From: Marinobacter sp. CHS3-4
GTDB taxonomy: Bacteria > Pseudomonadota > Gammaproteobacteria > Pseudomonadales > Oleiphilaceae
Assembly (NCBI RefSeq): GCF_030053415.1
Contig: NZ_JASGBJ010000002.1
Coordinates: forward strand, 744,001 to 808,000
DNA length: 64,000 bases
Reading direction: 5' to 3'
Positions 42,492 through 51,947 of the stretch are shown here, in pieces. Position numbers and translations under genes: made by a program. The notes beneath the pieces are model-generated. The model was not told the DNA's origin. It made no database searches and worked only from the letters and a program-made list of their open reading frames with translations. The first letter of the stretch is position 1. Each line of letters opens with the position of its first letter.

Positions 42492-44289
42492 CTTCCATTT
42501 CATCCGACCACTCTGGTTACTGCTGTTGATCGCTGCACTCCTGATGCCGCTGGTTCTCAAACAATTCCGCAGCAGTGATAGCGGCTGGACCCGTATCATT
42601 CCAGCGCGATTATTGACGCCACTGATTCAATCCTCCAGCACTGACGGTGTTGGCACCCGTTCGCCGGCTTTGCCCATGATGCTGGCAATCGCTCTGCTGT
42701 CGATTGCACTGGCAGGGCCTTCCTGGCGAGAGTCTCCTACCCCTCTGCAACAACAGGATGACAGCCTGGTTGTCGTTCTGGATTTATCCCTGTCAATGCT
42801 GGCCACGGATGTGGAGCCCGATCGCCTGACCGTTGCCAAACGCAAAATCCGGGACATCCTGGAGGCACGGGAAGGTAGCCTGACGGCTCTGGTTGTTTAC
42901 TCGGCGGATGCTCATGTCGTGACACCGTTAACGGACGACCGCCAGACCATCGAAGGCATGCTTGGCGTGCTGGACCCGGTGATTATGCCAGCAGCCGGCA
43001 ACCGTGCAGACCTTGGCATTGAACGCGGCCTCAACCTGCTGGAACAGGGCGCACCGGGCAAGGGAAGACTACTGCTGATATCAGACGATGTTGCTGATCG
43101 TTATCAGAACAGCATTCGTTCAACCCTCACCGACAGCCCCTATTCCTTAAGCACACTGGTAGTGGGCACACCCAAGGGAGGCCCCATACCACTTGAGCGG
43201 CAGGGTTTTATCCGCGACCAGGGTGAGATCGTGATTACACGTGCGGATCCCGATGCCATGGCATCGGTCGCGAGATCCAGCGGTGGCCAGAGCCATCCGT
43301 TGACCATCACCAGCGAAGACATCCGCGCACTGGAACTGCGCTCCGAAGACGCCGAAGAATGGCAGGACAGCAAACTGGATGTGACCGTCAAACGCTGGCA
43401 GGACGACGGTTACTGGCTGCTCTGGCTGGCCATTCCGTTTGCGCTCCTGGGCTGGCGCCGCGGCGCGGTGATCGTCCTGGCGTTTATAATTCTGCCCATG
43501 ACGCCTCGGTCGGCAATGGCGCAATCCTGGGACGGCTTGTGGCAGCGAGAGGACCAGAGAGCACCGGAAATGATCCGGCAGAATCCGGAACAGGCGGCGC
43601 AGACCCTGAGCGACCCTGACCTTCGTGGAAGCGCACTGTACCGCTCTGGAGACTATGAGAGCGCCATTGAGTCATTTTCGAAAGGCGATGCACCATCAGC
43701 TGAGTACAATCGTGCCAATGCACTGGCCAAAGCGGGAAAACTGGAAGAAGCGGTGGAAGCGTACGATCAGTTTCTCGAAAAGCATCCGGACCATGAGGAT
43801 GCCCGCTTCAACCGGGATCTGGTGAAAGACCTTCTGGAGCAACAGCAGCAGCAACAAAATCAGTCTGATCAACAGAATGACCAGTCCGGCGATTCCTCGA
43901 ACCAACAGCAGCAAAACGGCCAACAAGGTTCCGAGAATCAGAACAGCGATCAGAACCCGTCCAGTAATCCACAGAACCAGAGTGAGTCTCAGGGCGAGCA
44001 GCAACAGCAAAATGGTGAGAACAGCCAGCAAAGTCAGCAGGAGCAGAACGGTCAGCAAGATCAGCAGCAGGAGCAAAGCGAGGGACAAAGCCAATCCGAT
44101 ACCGAGGCAGATAATGACCAGACAGAAGCGCAGGCGCCGGCCGAACTGGACACCTCACCGCTGACTCAGGGGCAAGAGCAATGGCTACGCCGTGTGCCTG
44201 ACGACCCTGGCGGTCTGCTCCGGCGAAAATTCCTTCAGCAATACCAACAGCGCAATACACAAACTGACGAGGGCGACACACCATGGTAA
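42484..44289 (+). CDS. BatB/BatC fusion: vWA plus TPR protein with Gln-rich tail
   Basis: Inner-membrane protein of 601 residues. Two N-terminal helices, vWA domain with DLSLSMLATD, a helix near residue 315-345 (YWLLWLAIPFALLGW), then a periplasmic-type TPR stretch (ALYRSGDYESAIESFSKG, AEYNRANALAKAGKLEEAVEAYDQFL) and a Gln/Asn/Ser-rich low-complexity region at about 460-560. It thus joins the separate BatB and BatC of Bacteroides in one chain. Start at 42484 after GGAGGG; overlaps batA by 8 bases. Confidence 0.9.
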   Translation: MADFHFIRPLWLLLLIAALLMPLVLKQFRSSDSGWTRIIPARLLTPLIQSSSTDGVGTRSPALPMMLAIALLSIALAGPSWRESPTPLQQQDDSLVVVLDLSLSMLATDVEPDRLTVAKRKIRDILEAREGSLTALVVYSADAHVVTPLTDDRQTIEGMLGVLDPVIMPAAGNRADLGIERGLNLLEQGAPGKGRLLLISDDVADRYQNSIRSTLTDSPYSLSTLVVGTPKGGPIPLERQGFIRDQGEIVITRADPDAMASVARSSGGQSHPLTITSEDIRALELRSEDAEEWQDSKLDVTVKRWQDDGYWLLWLAIPFALLGWRRGAVIVLAFIILPMTPRSAMAQSWDGLWQREDQRAPEMIRQNPEQAAQTLSDPDLRGSALYRSGDYESAIESFSKGDAPSAEYNRANALAKAGKLEEAVEAYDQFLEKHPDHEDARFNRDLVKDLLEQQQQQQNQSDQQNDQSGDSSNQQQQNGQQGSENQNSDQNPSSNPQNQSESQGEQQQQNGENSQQSQQEQNGQQDQQQEQSEGQSQSDTEADNDQTEAQAPAELDTSPLTQGQEQWLRRVPDDPGGLLRRKFLQQYQQRNTQTDEGDTPW

Positions 44290-46040
44290 GACGGCTGGTT
44301 TTCCCGCTCATTCTGATCCCTTTTCTGTGGTCAATGGTTGCCAGCGCCGTTGCGTCCGAATCGCTGTCGGTTGAGCCTGACCGTACACGCCTTTACCAGG
44401 GCGAAGTGCTGACCCTGACGATCAAGGGCACGACCAAGATCGACATCAACCTGAGCAACCTGTTTGACTTCGACACCTCGAAATTGCCCAGCCCCGACAT
44501 CGAGAAACTGGAGAAAGATTTCGAGATCCTGGGTCAGAACCAGAGGTATTCGATTCGCACCGTCAACAGCGAAATGATTGGAGAGATTACCTGGACCTAT
44601 CAACTGGCGCCCCGGAATCCGGGCAAGGTCACTATCCCCTCACTGACCTTCCGGGACGCCGTATCCGAGCCTGTGACCATCGACGTGGTGGATGACAACC
44701 CGCCTGACCAGAACAACAGCCCGCGGGACAGCTTCATTGAGCTGAACGCCGACAAAGACAGTGTCTACGTTCAGGAGCAACTCGTTCTGACGGTGAAACT
44801 GTTTTTCAATGGCAACATGGTCAGAGGCGAGTTGTCTGAGCCCTCTCACCCCAATGCCATTATTGAAAGCCTGGGCAAGCAGACCGAATACACACGATAT
44901 CGTGATGGCCTGCGTTATCGAGTGGTGGAACGCCGCTACGCCATCTTCCCACAGCAAGCCGGCGAGCTTTCATTACCGCCAATCCGTTTCGAAGGCCAAA
45001 CTCGCGATCCATCGGGCCGGTTAAAATTCCTGCGAGACAGCAAACAACTGTTCAGCATCCCGGTCAAAGACGTACCCGCTGAGTTTTCCGGTGACACCTG
45101 GCTTCCCGCTTCAGAATTGAATCTGTCAGAGTCTGGCCTGCCCACGGTTTCTTCCATTGATACCGGCCAGAACCTGTCGCGCACGCTGTCTCTGGTGGCA
45201 GAGGGCCTACCGGCTGAAGCCCTGCCACCGTTTGCCAATAACGCACCCGACGGCCTGAGGGCTTACCCGGAAAAACCGGAACGTACAACCGTACCCACCG
45301 AGAACGGACTAACAGCAAAGTTGGCTCAGACCACGGCCCTGGTGCCAACACGAGGCGGCACATTGACCTTGCCCGAGATCCGAATTCCCTGGTGGGATAC
45401 GAAAACCGACAGCCAAAAGCTGGCGGTCATTCCAGAACGCACCTTTGAGGTAACGGGCGCCCAGAGTCAGGCCAACGTGAACACCTCGCCAGCTACCGGT
45501 TCTGAGGCGCCTGAAACCGAGCCTGGGGATTCCTCTTCCGAAAGCACAGACGGCCGCATGGAGTCAGGTGTAAATACCTGGCTCATCGTTGCCTTGATCA
45601 TGCTGGCAGGATGGGTGGCTACTGCCCTGGCCTGGTGGGCTTCCCGCCGTGGAAAAAACACAACTGAGGCTAGGCCGGTAAAGGCAGACGAATCTGAAAA
45701 AGCGCTGTTCGAGACTCTGTGTCAATCGGCTCGCGCCGGGGCGCCTGAGACGCCGGATCATCTGATCCGCTGGGTCAAACATCTGCACCCTGACCGCCGG
45801 GTAGTGAGCCTGACGGACGCCTTTGAGTTGATAACGGAACCAGACGTTGAACAGGAAATCGGTCGACTGCAGGCTCTTACCTACGGTCACGCAGCCACCT
45901 CTGCAGAAGATTGGCAAGGAAAGACATTGACTGATGCCCTCAGTCGCTATCGTGAAGACAAACTTCAGAAAAAAGCAGGCAGCGGGTCTGAGAAAAGCCC
46001 GCTGCCACCGCTATACCCGGAAGAACTGAACGTGCGGTAA
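44283..46040 (+). CDS. BatD family protein
   Basis: Exported protein of 585 residues: signal peptide ending near VASA-VAS (about residue 22), several beta-rich BatD repeats (LSVEPDRTRLYQGEVLTLTI, in part; VYVQEQLVLTVKLFFNG), a membrane helix at about 432-452 (WLIVALIMLAGWVATALAWW) and a cytoplasmic tail. Last gene of the MoxR-Bat operon, 7-base overlap with the gene before. Its 3' end carries the terminator of the convergent ccm operon. Confidence 0.9.
   Translation: MVRRLVFPLILIPFLWSMVASAVASESLSVEPDRTRLYQGEVLTLTIKGTTKIDINLSNLFDFDTSKLPSPDIEKLEKDFEILGQNQRYSIRTVNSEMIGEITWTYQLAPRNPGKVTIPSLTFRDAVSEPVTIDVVDDNPPDQNNSPRDSFIELNADKDSVYVQEQLVLTVKLFFNGNMVRGELSEPSHPNAIIESLGKQTEYTRYRDGLRYRVVERRYAIFPQQAGELSLPPIRFEGQTRDPSGRLKFLRDSKQLFSIPVKDVPAEFSGDTWLPASELNLSESGLPTVSSIDTGQNLSRTLSLVAEGLPAEALPPFANNAPDGLRAYPEKPERTTVPTENGLTAKLAQTTALVPTRGGTLTLPEIRIPWWDTKTDSQKLAVIPERTFEVTGAQSQANVNTSPATGSEAPETEPGDSSSESTDGRMESGVNTWLIVALIMLAGWVATALAWWASRRGKNTTEARPVKADESEKALFETLCQSARAGAPETPDHLIRWVKHLHPDRRVVSLTDAFELITEPDVEQEIGRLQALTYGHAATSAEDWQGKTLTDALSRYREDKLQKKAGSGSEKSPLPPLYPEELNVR
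45969..46006 (-). terminator. intrinsic terminator of the ccm operon, inside batD
   Basis: Nine-base perfect arms GGCAGCGGG (45978-45986) and CCCGCTGCC (45998-46006) with an 11-base loop. Read on the minus strand the stem is followed by TGC and six T. It lies about 41 bases beyond the ccmI stop, wholly within the coding 3' end of the convergent batD; on the plus strand no T-tract follows. Confidence 0.8.
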
Positions 46041-46046
46041 AGGTGC

Positions 46047-47336
46047 CTACTGGGTCAATTGCGTATCAATCGTAAGGATGACGGGATCGGTTTCGCCCGC
46101 CCGCACCTGAATAGGCTCTGCGACAGCACCCTGCCAGTCTCCAGCCTGTGGCAGAGCGTTTCCCGATCGTGACAGCCGCGCCTGGACCCGAACCGAGTCG
46201 GCATCGGATATTTTGGCTTGTGGCGACATGGCATTTCGGTCATCCAGACGAATAACGGCCGGCAGCTGCCCCGCCGTCAGACGGGCGACCGCCAGAGGCG
46301 TTCCACCGGTCGCGCCAGCCGGCCGGGCAAACACAAAAAGCGGGGTCGCATCCGCGATATCTGCTTCAAATGCAGGATCGATTTCCACCCGAACTGTCAC
46401 CCCGGGCGATCCCCCTGCGAGACTCTGTTCACTGGCTTGAGGCGCTGGGGGCTCCTGACCGAGTCGCTGGTATGCCTGTTCAATACCCTGGCGGATAGAC
46501 CCGATCTGAGGGTGGTCAGGCGCCACCTGTACGATTCGTTCCCAATACTTCAATGCGTCCTCAAAGTTCTGCTGCCGGAATGAGGCAATGCCCAGCAGCC
46601 CCAGCGAATTCACTTCATCGGGATTAATCGCCCTGGCTTTTTCGATGGCCTTTCCAGCGCCAGCAAACATGTCGCCATCATGCTCGAAGAACAGGGCCTG
46701 GGCTGCCAAGCCCCAGGCGGTTGCCTTGCGTTGAGGATTGTCCTCGATGGTCGCCGCCAGCTTTTCGAACGCCCAGGCTGCTTCCGAGTACTGCTGCAAG
46801 TTCATGTAAGTACGGCCAAGCAATCCCCATCCTTCGGCGTTACCCGGCTTTTGCTCAAGCTTTTCCCTCAACTGCTGGGCCAGATCTTCCATCTTGCCCA
46901 TTCTGCCACCCTCAGTGGCCACCATTTCCTGCATGGCGATGAACTGCTCCATCTCATCCATCGCGCCCCACTGGTCATAGAAATAGACGGCGGCAGCCGG
47001 GATTGTAATCAGGCACGCCAGAACAATTGCCAACGCGCTTCGCCCGCCTTTCACCTTGGCCGGCGAATCCAGGATGCCCTTTTCAGCATCCGGAACGTCG
47101 TCCATCAGGCTACCGGCCAGTTCGTCTCGCAACTGCTGATAGCTTTCCTGATCCAGGGCGCCCGAATCCAGCTCTCGATCCAGCTCCTCAAGACGGCTGC
47201 GGTACGCCAACAGGTTCTGATTGCGCACGTCCAGAGCGGCGCGACGGCCTGAGCGATGAAAAATCAAAGGTGCAACAACGAATGCAAGAGCCAGCAGAAT
47301 CAGCACACTGGCGATAAGCCAAAAGGTTTGTGTCAT
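46047..47336 (-). CDS. ccmI: cytochrome c maturation protein CcmI
   Basis: Membrane chaperone of apocytochrome c, 429 residues. Two membrane helices (about 5-25 and 98-118) flank a basic loop; the rest is periplasmic TPR (WGLLGRTYMNLQQYSEAAWAFEKLA, in part; NSLGLLGIASFRQQNFEDALKYW) and a C-terminal beta domain (VRVEIDPAFEADI; PLFVFARPAG). Last gene of ccmABCDEFGHI, 33 bases after ccmH. Confidence 0.93.
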   Translation of the reverse strand: MTQTFWLIASVLILLALAFVVAPLIFHRSGRRAALDVRNQNLLAYRSRLEELDRELDSGALDQESYQQLRDELAGSLMDDVPDAEKGILDSPAKVKGGRSALAIVLACLITIPAAAVYFYDQWGAMDEMEQFIAMQEMVATEGGRMGKMEDLAQQLREKLEQKPGNAEGWGLLGRTYMNLQQYSEAAWAFEKLAATIEDNPQRKATAWGLAAQALFFEHDGDMFAGAGKAIEKARAINPDEVNSLGLLGIASFRQQNFEDALKYWERIVQVAPDHPQIGSIRQGIEQAYQRLGQEPPAPQASEQSLAGGSPGVTVRVEIDPAFEADIADATPLFVFARPAGATGGTPLAVARLTAGQLPAVIRLDDRNAMSPQAKISDADSVRVQARLSRSGNALPQAGDWQGAVAEPIQVRAGETDPVILTIDTQLTQ

Positions 47337-47369
47337 ATAAGGGTCTGTCGGTCGTGTTGAATCTAAAAG

Positions 47370-47855
47370 TTAGTGGTCGTTCTTGTCGTGGCGGTTCAAT
47401 AGCTCGTCAGCACGCGCGCGCTCCTGGTCGCTCAGCGGTGTTTCGGTTGCCGCTTTTTTGCTAGAGCGCCGGACCGTCAGGGCAATGACCAGAACGCCAA
47501 TAAAAACGACCAGGGCCGGCGTCGCCCATAGCATGATCGTGCGCTCGTCCACCTTTGGCTTGTAACGCACGAATTCACCAAACCGGGAAACCAGTTCGCT
47601 GGTTATTTTTTCATCGCTGGCACCATCGGACATCATCCGATACACCGCTTCTCTCATGTCTTTCGAGATCGGTGCGTTGGAATCGGCAATATTCTGATTC
47701 TGGCATTTCGGGCAGCGCAATTCGGCAATCAGTGACTGGAAGCGCTGTTCCTGTTCGGGAGAATCGAATTCGTAAACGTCGCGGGCCTGGCCGACGGCAA
47801 CACCGGCAGACAGACTCAACAACATCAGGAGTGCAAAGCGAAACAAGGGTTTCAT
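47370..47855 (-). CDS. ccmH: cytochrome c maturation protein CcmH
   Basis: Periplasm-facing thioredoxin-like protein, 161 residues, that reduces apocytochrome c for haem ligation. Signal peptide ending at GQA, the LRCPKCQNQNIADSNAPIS motif with the CxxC pair, and one membrane helix near residue 105 (ALVVFIGVLVIALTV). The ATG at 47855 (MKPLFRFALL) overlaps the ccmG stop by four bases; an open extension to 47906 lies inside ccmG. Confidence 0.94.
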   Translation of the reverse strand: MKPLFRFALLMLLSLSAGVAVGQARDVYEFDSPEQEQRFQSLIAELRCPKCQNQNIADSNAPISKDMREAVYRMMSDGASDEKITSELVSRFGEFVRYKPKVDERTIMLWATPALVVFIGVLVIALTVRRSSKKAATETPLSDQERARADELLNRHDKNDH

Positions 47856-48391
47856 GAACTCACATCCCCGTATTCTTCCATTAAAGGAAGGAACTTCTCG
47901 TTCCACACTGTTTCGTTAACCACCCCAACATGGCGGTAACGAACAATACCCTGCGAATCAATGAAATAGGTTTCTGGTGCGCCGTAAACACCCAGGTCAA
48001 ATCCCAGAGTACCTCTGGGATCATAGACACTGACCGCATAGGGATCGCCCAGGGTCTTCAGCCACTTGAGTGCCTCCTGGCGATCATCCTTATAGTTCAG
48101 ACCAACGATCCGAACGCCTTTTTCGCGTGCCAGCCAGATCAGGTCATCGTGTTCATCTCTGCACGCGGGGCACCAGGTACCCCAGACGTTCAACAGAGAC
48201 ACCTGCCCCTTGAATAACGACTGGTCGTGCTGACTGTCTGGTGCCTGCAAGTCCGCAAGATTGAATTCAGGTACCGGCTTACCGATCAACGCCGATTCGA
48301 GCCGATTGGGATCCTTTCCGATGCCCGCAAACAGAATTGCGCCCAGAGCCACGACCAGTACAACGGGTAAAAACATCAAAGCCCGCTTCAT
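47852..48391 (-). CDS. ccmG: thiol:disulfide interchange protein DsbE/CcmG
   Basis: Membrane-anchored periplasmic thioredoxin of 179 residues, reductant for CcmH and apocytochrome c. N-terminal anchor helix (LMFLPVVLVVALGAILFA), active site GTWCPAC near residue 72, and the GAPETYFID cis-proline loop with the CcmG-type insert GVYGAPE. Overlaps ccmF by four bases. Confidence 0.94.
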   Translation of the reverse strand: MKRALMFLPVVLVVALGAILFAGIGKDPNRLESALIGKPVPEFNLADLQAPDSQHDQSLFKGQVSLLNVWGTWCPACRDEHDDLIWLAREKGVRIVGLNYKDDRQEALKWLKTLGDPYAVSVYDPRGTLGFDLGVYGAPETYFIDSQGIVRYRHVGVVNETVWNEKFLPLMEEYGDVSS

Positions 48392-50391
48392 GAAGCAGCC
48401 TCCGCAGGTTTACCGGCCTTCGACCCGCTGGGAACAGGTACATCTGTATCCCGGACCTTGTCCCGTATCCGGTATCGACGATCAGAGATGGCCAGGAAAC
48501 CGCCAGCAGCCATAAAGATCGCGCCGAGCCATAGCCAGCGAACCAAGGGCTTGTACTGCAACCGAATGGCCCAGGCGTCCTCGGCAACCCGCTCACCCAC
48601 AGCAATGAAAATATCGCGGAACAGCCCGGCGTCTATGCCAGCCTCTGTCATGACATTGCGCTGAACCAGATACTGACGTTTTTCCGGCATCTGCACAGAC
48701 ACAAGGTCACCTTCGCTGTCCAAAATTTCAAAGCGCCCATACTCGGCCGTGAAATTGGCACCTCTGCGATTACCGGTTTCAACGAACACAGCTTTGTAAT
48801 CGCCCACCTGTGCCGTGTCACCCGGGGACATCCGGACATCTCGTTCAATGCCATAATTGGACGCAATGGTGGCACCGGCCATGACAATGGCCATGCCCAG
48901 ATGACCCAGCACCATGCCGTAATAGCTACGGGACTGGCGCTTCAGACCATAAAGCCGCCCTTTGCGAGAGCCTGATTTCTCCCACAGATCCCAGAAAGTG
49001 GCGATGACGACCCAGGATGCTGAAAAAGTACCGACGAAGGCCCAGGGTTTAAACTCTCCATAGCCAACCATCACCAACGCAGTGACAAGGGTGCTCGCGG
49101 CCAGGGGCCACAGCAGTTTGCGTCCCAGCCAACCACCGTCGGTTTTCTTCCAGCGAGAGAAGATGCCGGCGCCCAGAAGAAGGCCGGCGGCCACTGCCAA
49201 TGGGCTGAAGGTCAGGTTGAAGAAGGGCTCACCGATGGACAGGCGCCCCATATCCAGATAATCCAGCACCAGCGGATAAATGGTGCCCAGCAGAACCAAC
49301 AGGGTGGACGCCACCAGCAGCACGTTGTTCAGCAGCAAAAAGACTTCTCTGGACAGGCCTGCGTATCGCGCCCGCACGTGAACTACCGGCGCCCGGAACG
49401 CATAGAGGGTCAGGCTGGAAACGATGGTAATAGCCAGCAGTATCAGCAAAAACGTGCCCCGCTCCGGATCCGACGCGAACGCATGTACCGAGGTCAGCAC
49501 GCCCGAGCGAACCAGGAAGGTACCGAGCAAGCTCAGGGAGAAAGTGACGATGGCCAGCAATACCGTCCAGCTTTTGAAGACCCCGCGTTTCTCAGTGACC
49601 GCAAGGCTGTGCATCAACGCGGTGCCAGAAAGCCAGGGCAACAGGGACGCATTTTCGACCGGGTCCCAGAACCACCAGCCGCCCCAGCCAAGCTCGTAGT
49701 ACGCCCACCAGCTACCAAGAGCAATCCCGAGCGACAGGAAGGACCAGGCAACCGTCGTCCAAGGACGGGACCAACGTGCCCAGGCGGCATCCAGTCGACC
49801 GTTAATCAAAGCGGCAATGGCGAAAGCGAAGGCAACCGAGAAACCAACGTAGCCCATGTACAGCATGGGTGGATGAATAATCAGGCCGAAATCCTGCAGC
49901 AACGGGTTCAGATCCGCACCATCGGCTGGAACATTTGGAAGAATACGGTCAAAGGGGTTGGAGGTCAGAATGGTGAACAGCAAGAAACCCACCGTCACCA
50001 TGCCCATCACGGACAGCACCTGCGACACCATCACCGTGGGCAGGCGACGGCTGAAAACCGCGACGGCCAGAGTCCAGCCCACCAGCATCAGTATCCATAA
50101 AAGCAGCGATCCCTCGTGGCCACCCCAGACCGCACTGAACTTGTAATACCACGGCAGCATGCTGTTGCTGTTATTGGCCACATAAGCCACCGAAAAATCA
50201 TCCGTCAGGAAGGCATGTGTCAGCAAGGCGAAGGCCAGGGCCACAAAGACAAAGAGCCCGGCGGACAAAGGCCTGGAAAATGCCTGAAGCTGCTCCCGAC
50301 CTGTAACAGAGCCCACCAGCGGTACCACCGCCAGCAGAGAGGCAAGCAACAGAGCCAATATAAGAGCCATTTGTCCGAGTTCGGGATACAT
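48388..50391 (-). CDS. ccmF: haem lyase CcmF
   Basis: Large integral membrane protein (667 residues, about 15 helices) that ligates haem to apocytochrome c. The WWD haem-handling domain GWGGWWFWDPVENAS is near residue 235, with FLVRSGVLTSVHAFASDP after it and the large periplasmic loop near the C terminus. ccmE lies 32 bases upstream. Confidence 0.96.
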   Translation of the reverse strand: MYPELGQMALILALLLASLLAVVPLVGSVTGREQLQAFSRPLSAGLFVFVALAFALLTHAFLTDDFSVAYVANNSNSMLPWYYKFSAVWGGHEGSLLLWILMLVGWTLAVAVFSRRLPTVMVSQVLSVMGMVTVGFLLFTILTSNPFDRILPNVPADGADLNPLLQDFGLIIHPPMLYMGYVGFSVAFAFAIAALINGRLDAAWARWSRPWTTVAWSFLSLGIALGSWWAYYELGWGGWWFWDPVENASLLPWLSGTALMHSLAVTEKRGVFKSWTVLLAIVTFSLSLLGTFLVRSGVLTSVHAFASDPERGTFLLILLAITIVSSLTLYAFRAPVVHVRARYAGLSREVFLLLNNVLLVASTLLVLLGTIYPLVLDYLDMGRLSIGEPFFNLTFSPLAVAAGLLLGAGIFSRWKKTDGGWLGRKLLWPLAASTLVTALVMVGYGEFKPWAFVGTFSASWVVIATFWDLWEKSGSRKGRLYGLKRQSRSYYGMVLGHLGMAIVMAGATIASNYGIERDVRMSPGDTAQVGDYKAVFVETGNRRGANFTAEYGRFEILDSEGDLVSVQMPEKRQYLVQRNVMTEAGIDAGLFRDIFIAVGERVAEDAWAIRLQYKPLVRWLWLGAIFMAAGGFLAISDRRYRIRDKVRDTDVPVPSGSKAGKPAEAAS

Positions 50392-50423
50392 CGATTCACT
50401 CCAGCATTTTTGCGTTGGCAGTG

Positions 50424-50900
50424 TTAATAGCCAGTTGAGGATTCCGCTGCGCCAGTGCTTTCAGCAGCCCGTAGGCTGGCCGCTTTCTCAAGCGCATCGT
50501 TTACCTCGGGCGGCATGTAGTTCTCATCGTGTTTGGCCAGCACCTGATCGGCCATAAAGCGACCTTCACCATCCAGGCGGCCCATCGCCACCACGCCCTG
50601 ACCTTCTGCAAACAGATCCGGCAATATACCGGTGTACTCCACCAGTACCGACGACGTGAAATCAGTGACCTTGAATTCCACTTTCAGGCTTTCTGGATCT
50701 CGAATAACCGAATCCTCCTGCACCATACCACCTGCGCGGATACGAACGTCTACCGGAGCCTCACCGGCCGCGATCTGGCTGGGGTCGTAGAACAGGTTGA
50801 TATTCTGGCGCAGCGCGTAAGTGGTCAATGCCACTGCAATCGAAAGGCCGATCAGAAGGAATAGAACAATGGTCAGGCGTTTTTTCCGAACAGGATGCAT
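50424..50900 (-). CDS. ccmE: haem chaperone CcmE
   Basis: Periplasmic haem carrier, 158 residues, one N-terminal anchor helix (about 9-30) and an OB-fold. The covalent haem histidine is His124 in LAKHDENY, with Tyr128. [11 protein letters not shown] and [19 protein letters not shown] are family motifs. Confidence 0.96.
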   Translation of the reverse strand: MHPVRKKRLTIVLFLLIGLSIAVALTTYALRQNINLFYDPSQIAAGEAPVDVRIRAGGMVQEDSVIRDPESLKVEFKVTDFTSSVLVEYTGILPDLFAEGQGVVAMGRLDGEGRFMADQVLAKHDENYMPPEVNDALEKAASLRAAESTGAAESSTGY

Positions 50901-50943
50901 CTAGGCTACTCGTGGTTATGTGCGACTACGCATGTCAGTCTGA

Positions 50944-51171
50944 TTAACGTTTGGTGGACTCAACCCGCGCGAAATCCGCGGTTGCGGGTTCGCTGACAGG
51001 ACTGCCAGCCCCGCTTTCTCGACGGGCAATTCCGCGCATCGCGGACCTGCGCTGATAACGCGACCAGATGACCAATACGATGAAAAGCGCAAAAAAGACG
51101 AAATAACAGGCCCACACGTAAGGCCCGTGGCCGCCCATCGCCAAAAAGGCATCGAATGAATCAAAGGCCAT
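50944..51171 (-). CDS. ccmD: haem exporter protein CcmD
   Basis: Small membrane protein (75 residues) that helps release holo-CcmE from Ccm[23 protein letters not shown] precedes a single helix (ACYFVFFALFIVLVIW) and a basic stretch RYQRRSAM, the typical CcmD plan. The ATG at 51171 overlaps the ccmC stop by one base; the frame is open upstream inside ccmC. The C-terminal tail is longer than usual. Confidence 0.9.
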   Translation of the reverse strand: MAFDSFDAFLAMGGHGPYVWACYFVFFALFIVLVIWSRYQRRSAMRGIARRESGAGSPVSEPATADFARVESTKR

Positions 51172-51917
51172 CACGCATTCCCTCCCGTCTGGACCAGCGC
51201 TTTCACCCAGCGGGTTCTGCCCTCGCGAATCAGGATTTCCGTCTGCATTCTCAGGCATGCCAGCCAGCCAAACAACAGATACAATCCCAGCACCGCCATC
51301 AGCAATGGAACCCACATCTCTGCCGGCATGCTGGGCTTTTCGGTAAGTTTGAACGTGGCTGGCTGATGCAGCGTGTTCCACCACTCAACCGAATATTTAA
51401 TGATCGGGATATTCACCACGCCGACCAGTACCAAAACGGCAACGGCTCTGGCTGAAGACTTTTCATCAGAGATGGCATTGCCCAAAGCAATCGCCCCGAA
51501 ATAGAGAAAAAGCAGAATCAGCATGGAGGTCAGGCGAGCATCCCAGATCCACCAGGTGCCCCAGGTCGGCTTACCCCAGACCGCCCCGGTGAACAGTGCC
51601 AGGAAAGTCAGAACTGCCCCAACCGGCGCCGCAGATTTGATGAAAACATCCGCCAACTTCATGCGCCATACCAATGTGACAACGGCTGCCACGGCCATCA
51701 TGATGTAAACAGACTGGGCCAGAAACGCCGAAGGTACATGGATAAAAATAATGCGGTAGCTGTTGCCCTGAAGGTAATCCGGCGGGGCAAACGCCAGCCC
51801 CCAAACCACACCCGCCATGAACAGCGAAACGCCGATCCAGAACAGCCATGGCATCAACCGGGTCGCGATGTCATAGAACCATTTAGGCGATCCCAGCTTG
51901 TGAAAAAATTGCCACAT
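51171..51917 (-). CDS. ccmC: haem exporter subunit CcmC
   Basis: Integral membrane protein, 248 residues, six helices, that attaches haem to CcmE. The WWD motif [17 protein letters not shown] near residue 125 and the flanking haem-ligand histidines (IFIHVPSAF near 60; near 183, the [14 protein letters not shown] segment) are present. 30 bases after ccmB. Confidence 0.96.
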   Translation of the reverse strand: MWQFFHKLGSPKWFYDIATRLMPWLFWIGVSLFMAGVVWGLAFAPPDYLQGNSYRIIFIHVPSAFLAQSVYIMMAVAAVVTLVWRMKLADVFIKSAAPVGAVLTFLALFTGAVWGKPTWGTWWIWDARLTSMLILLFLYFGAIALGNAISDEKSSARAVAVLVLVGVVNIPIIKYSVEWWNTLHQPATFKLTEKPSMPAEMWVPLLMAVLGLYLLFGWLACLRMQTEILIREGRTRWVKALVQTGGNA

Positions 51918-51947
51918 CCAGTGTTTACCTTTCTCGTCTTTTCCAGA

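Noticed and set aside
43855..44095. CAG-rich stretch in the BatB/C gene as a simple repeat locus
   Set aside because: Codons are mixed (CAG, CAA, AAC, AGC) with no regular unit; it is low-complexity coding sequence.
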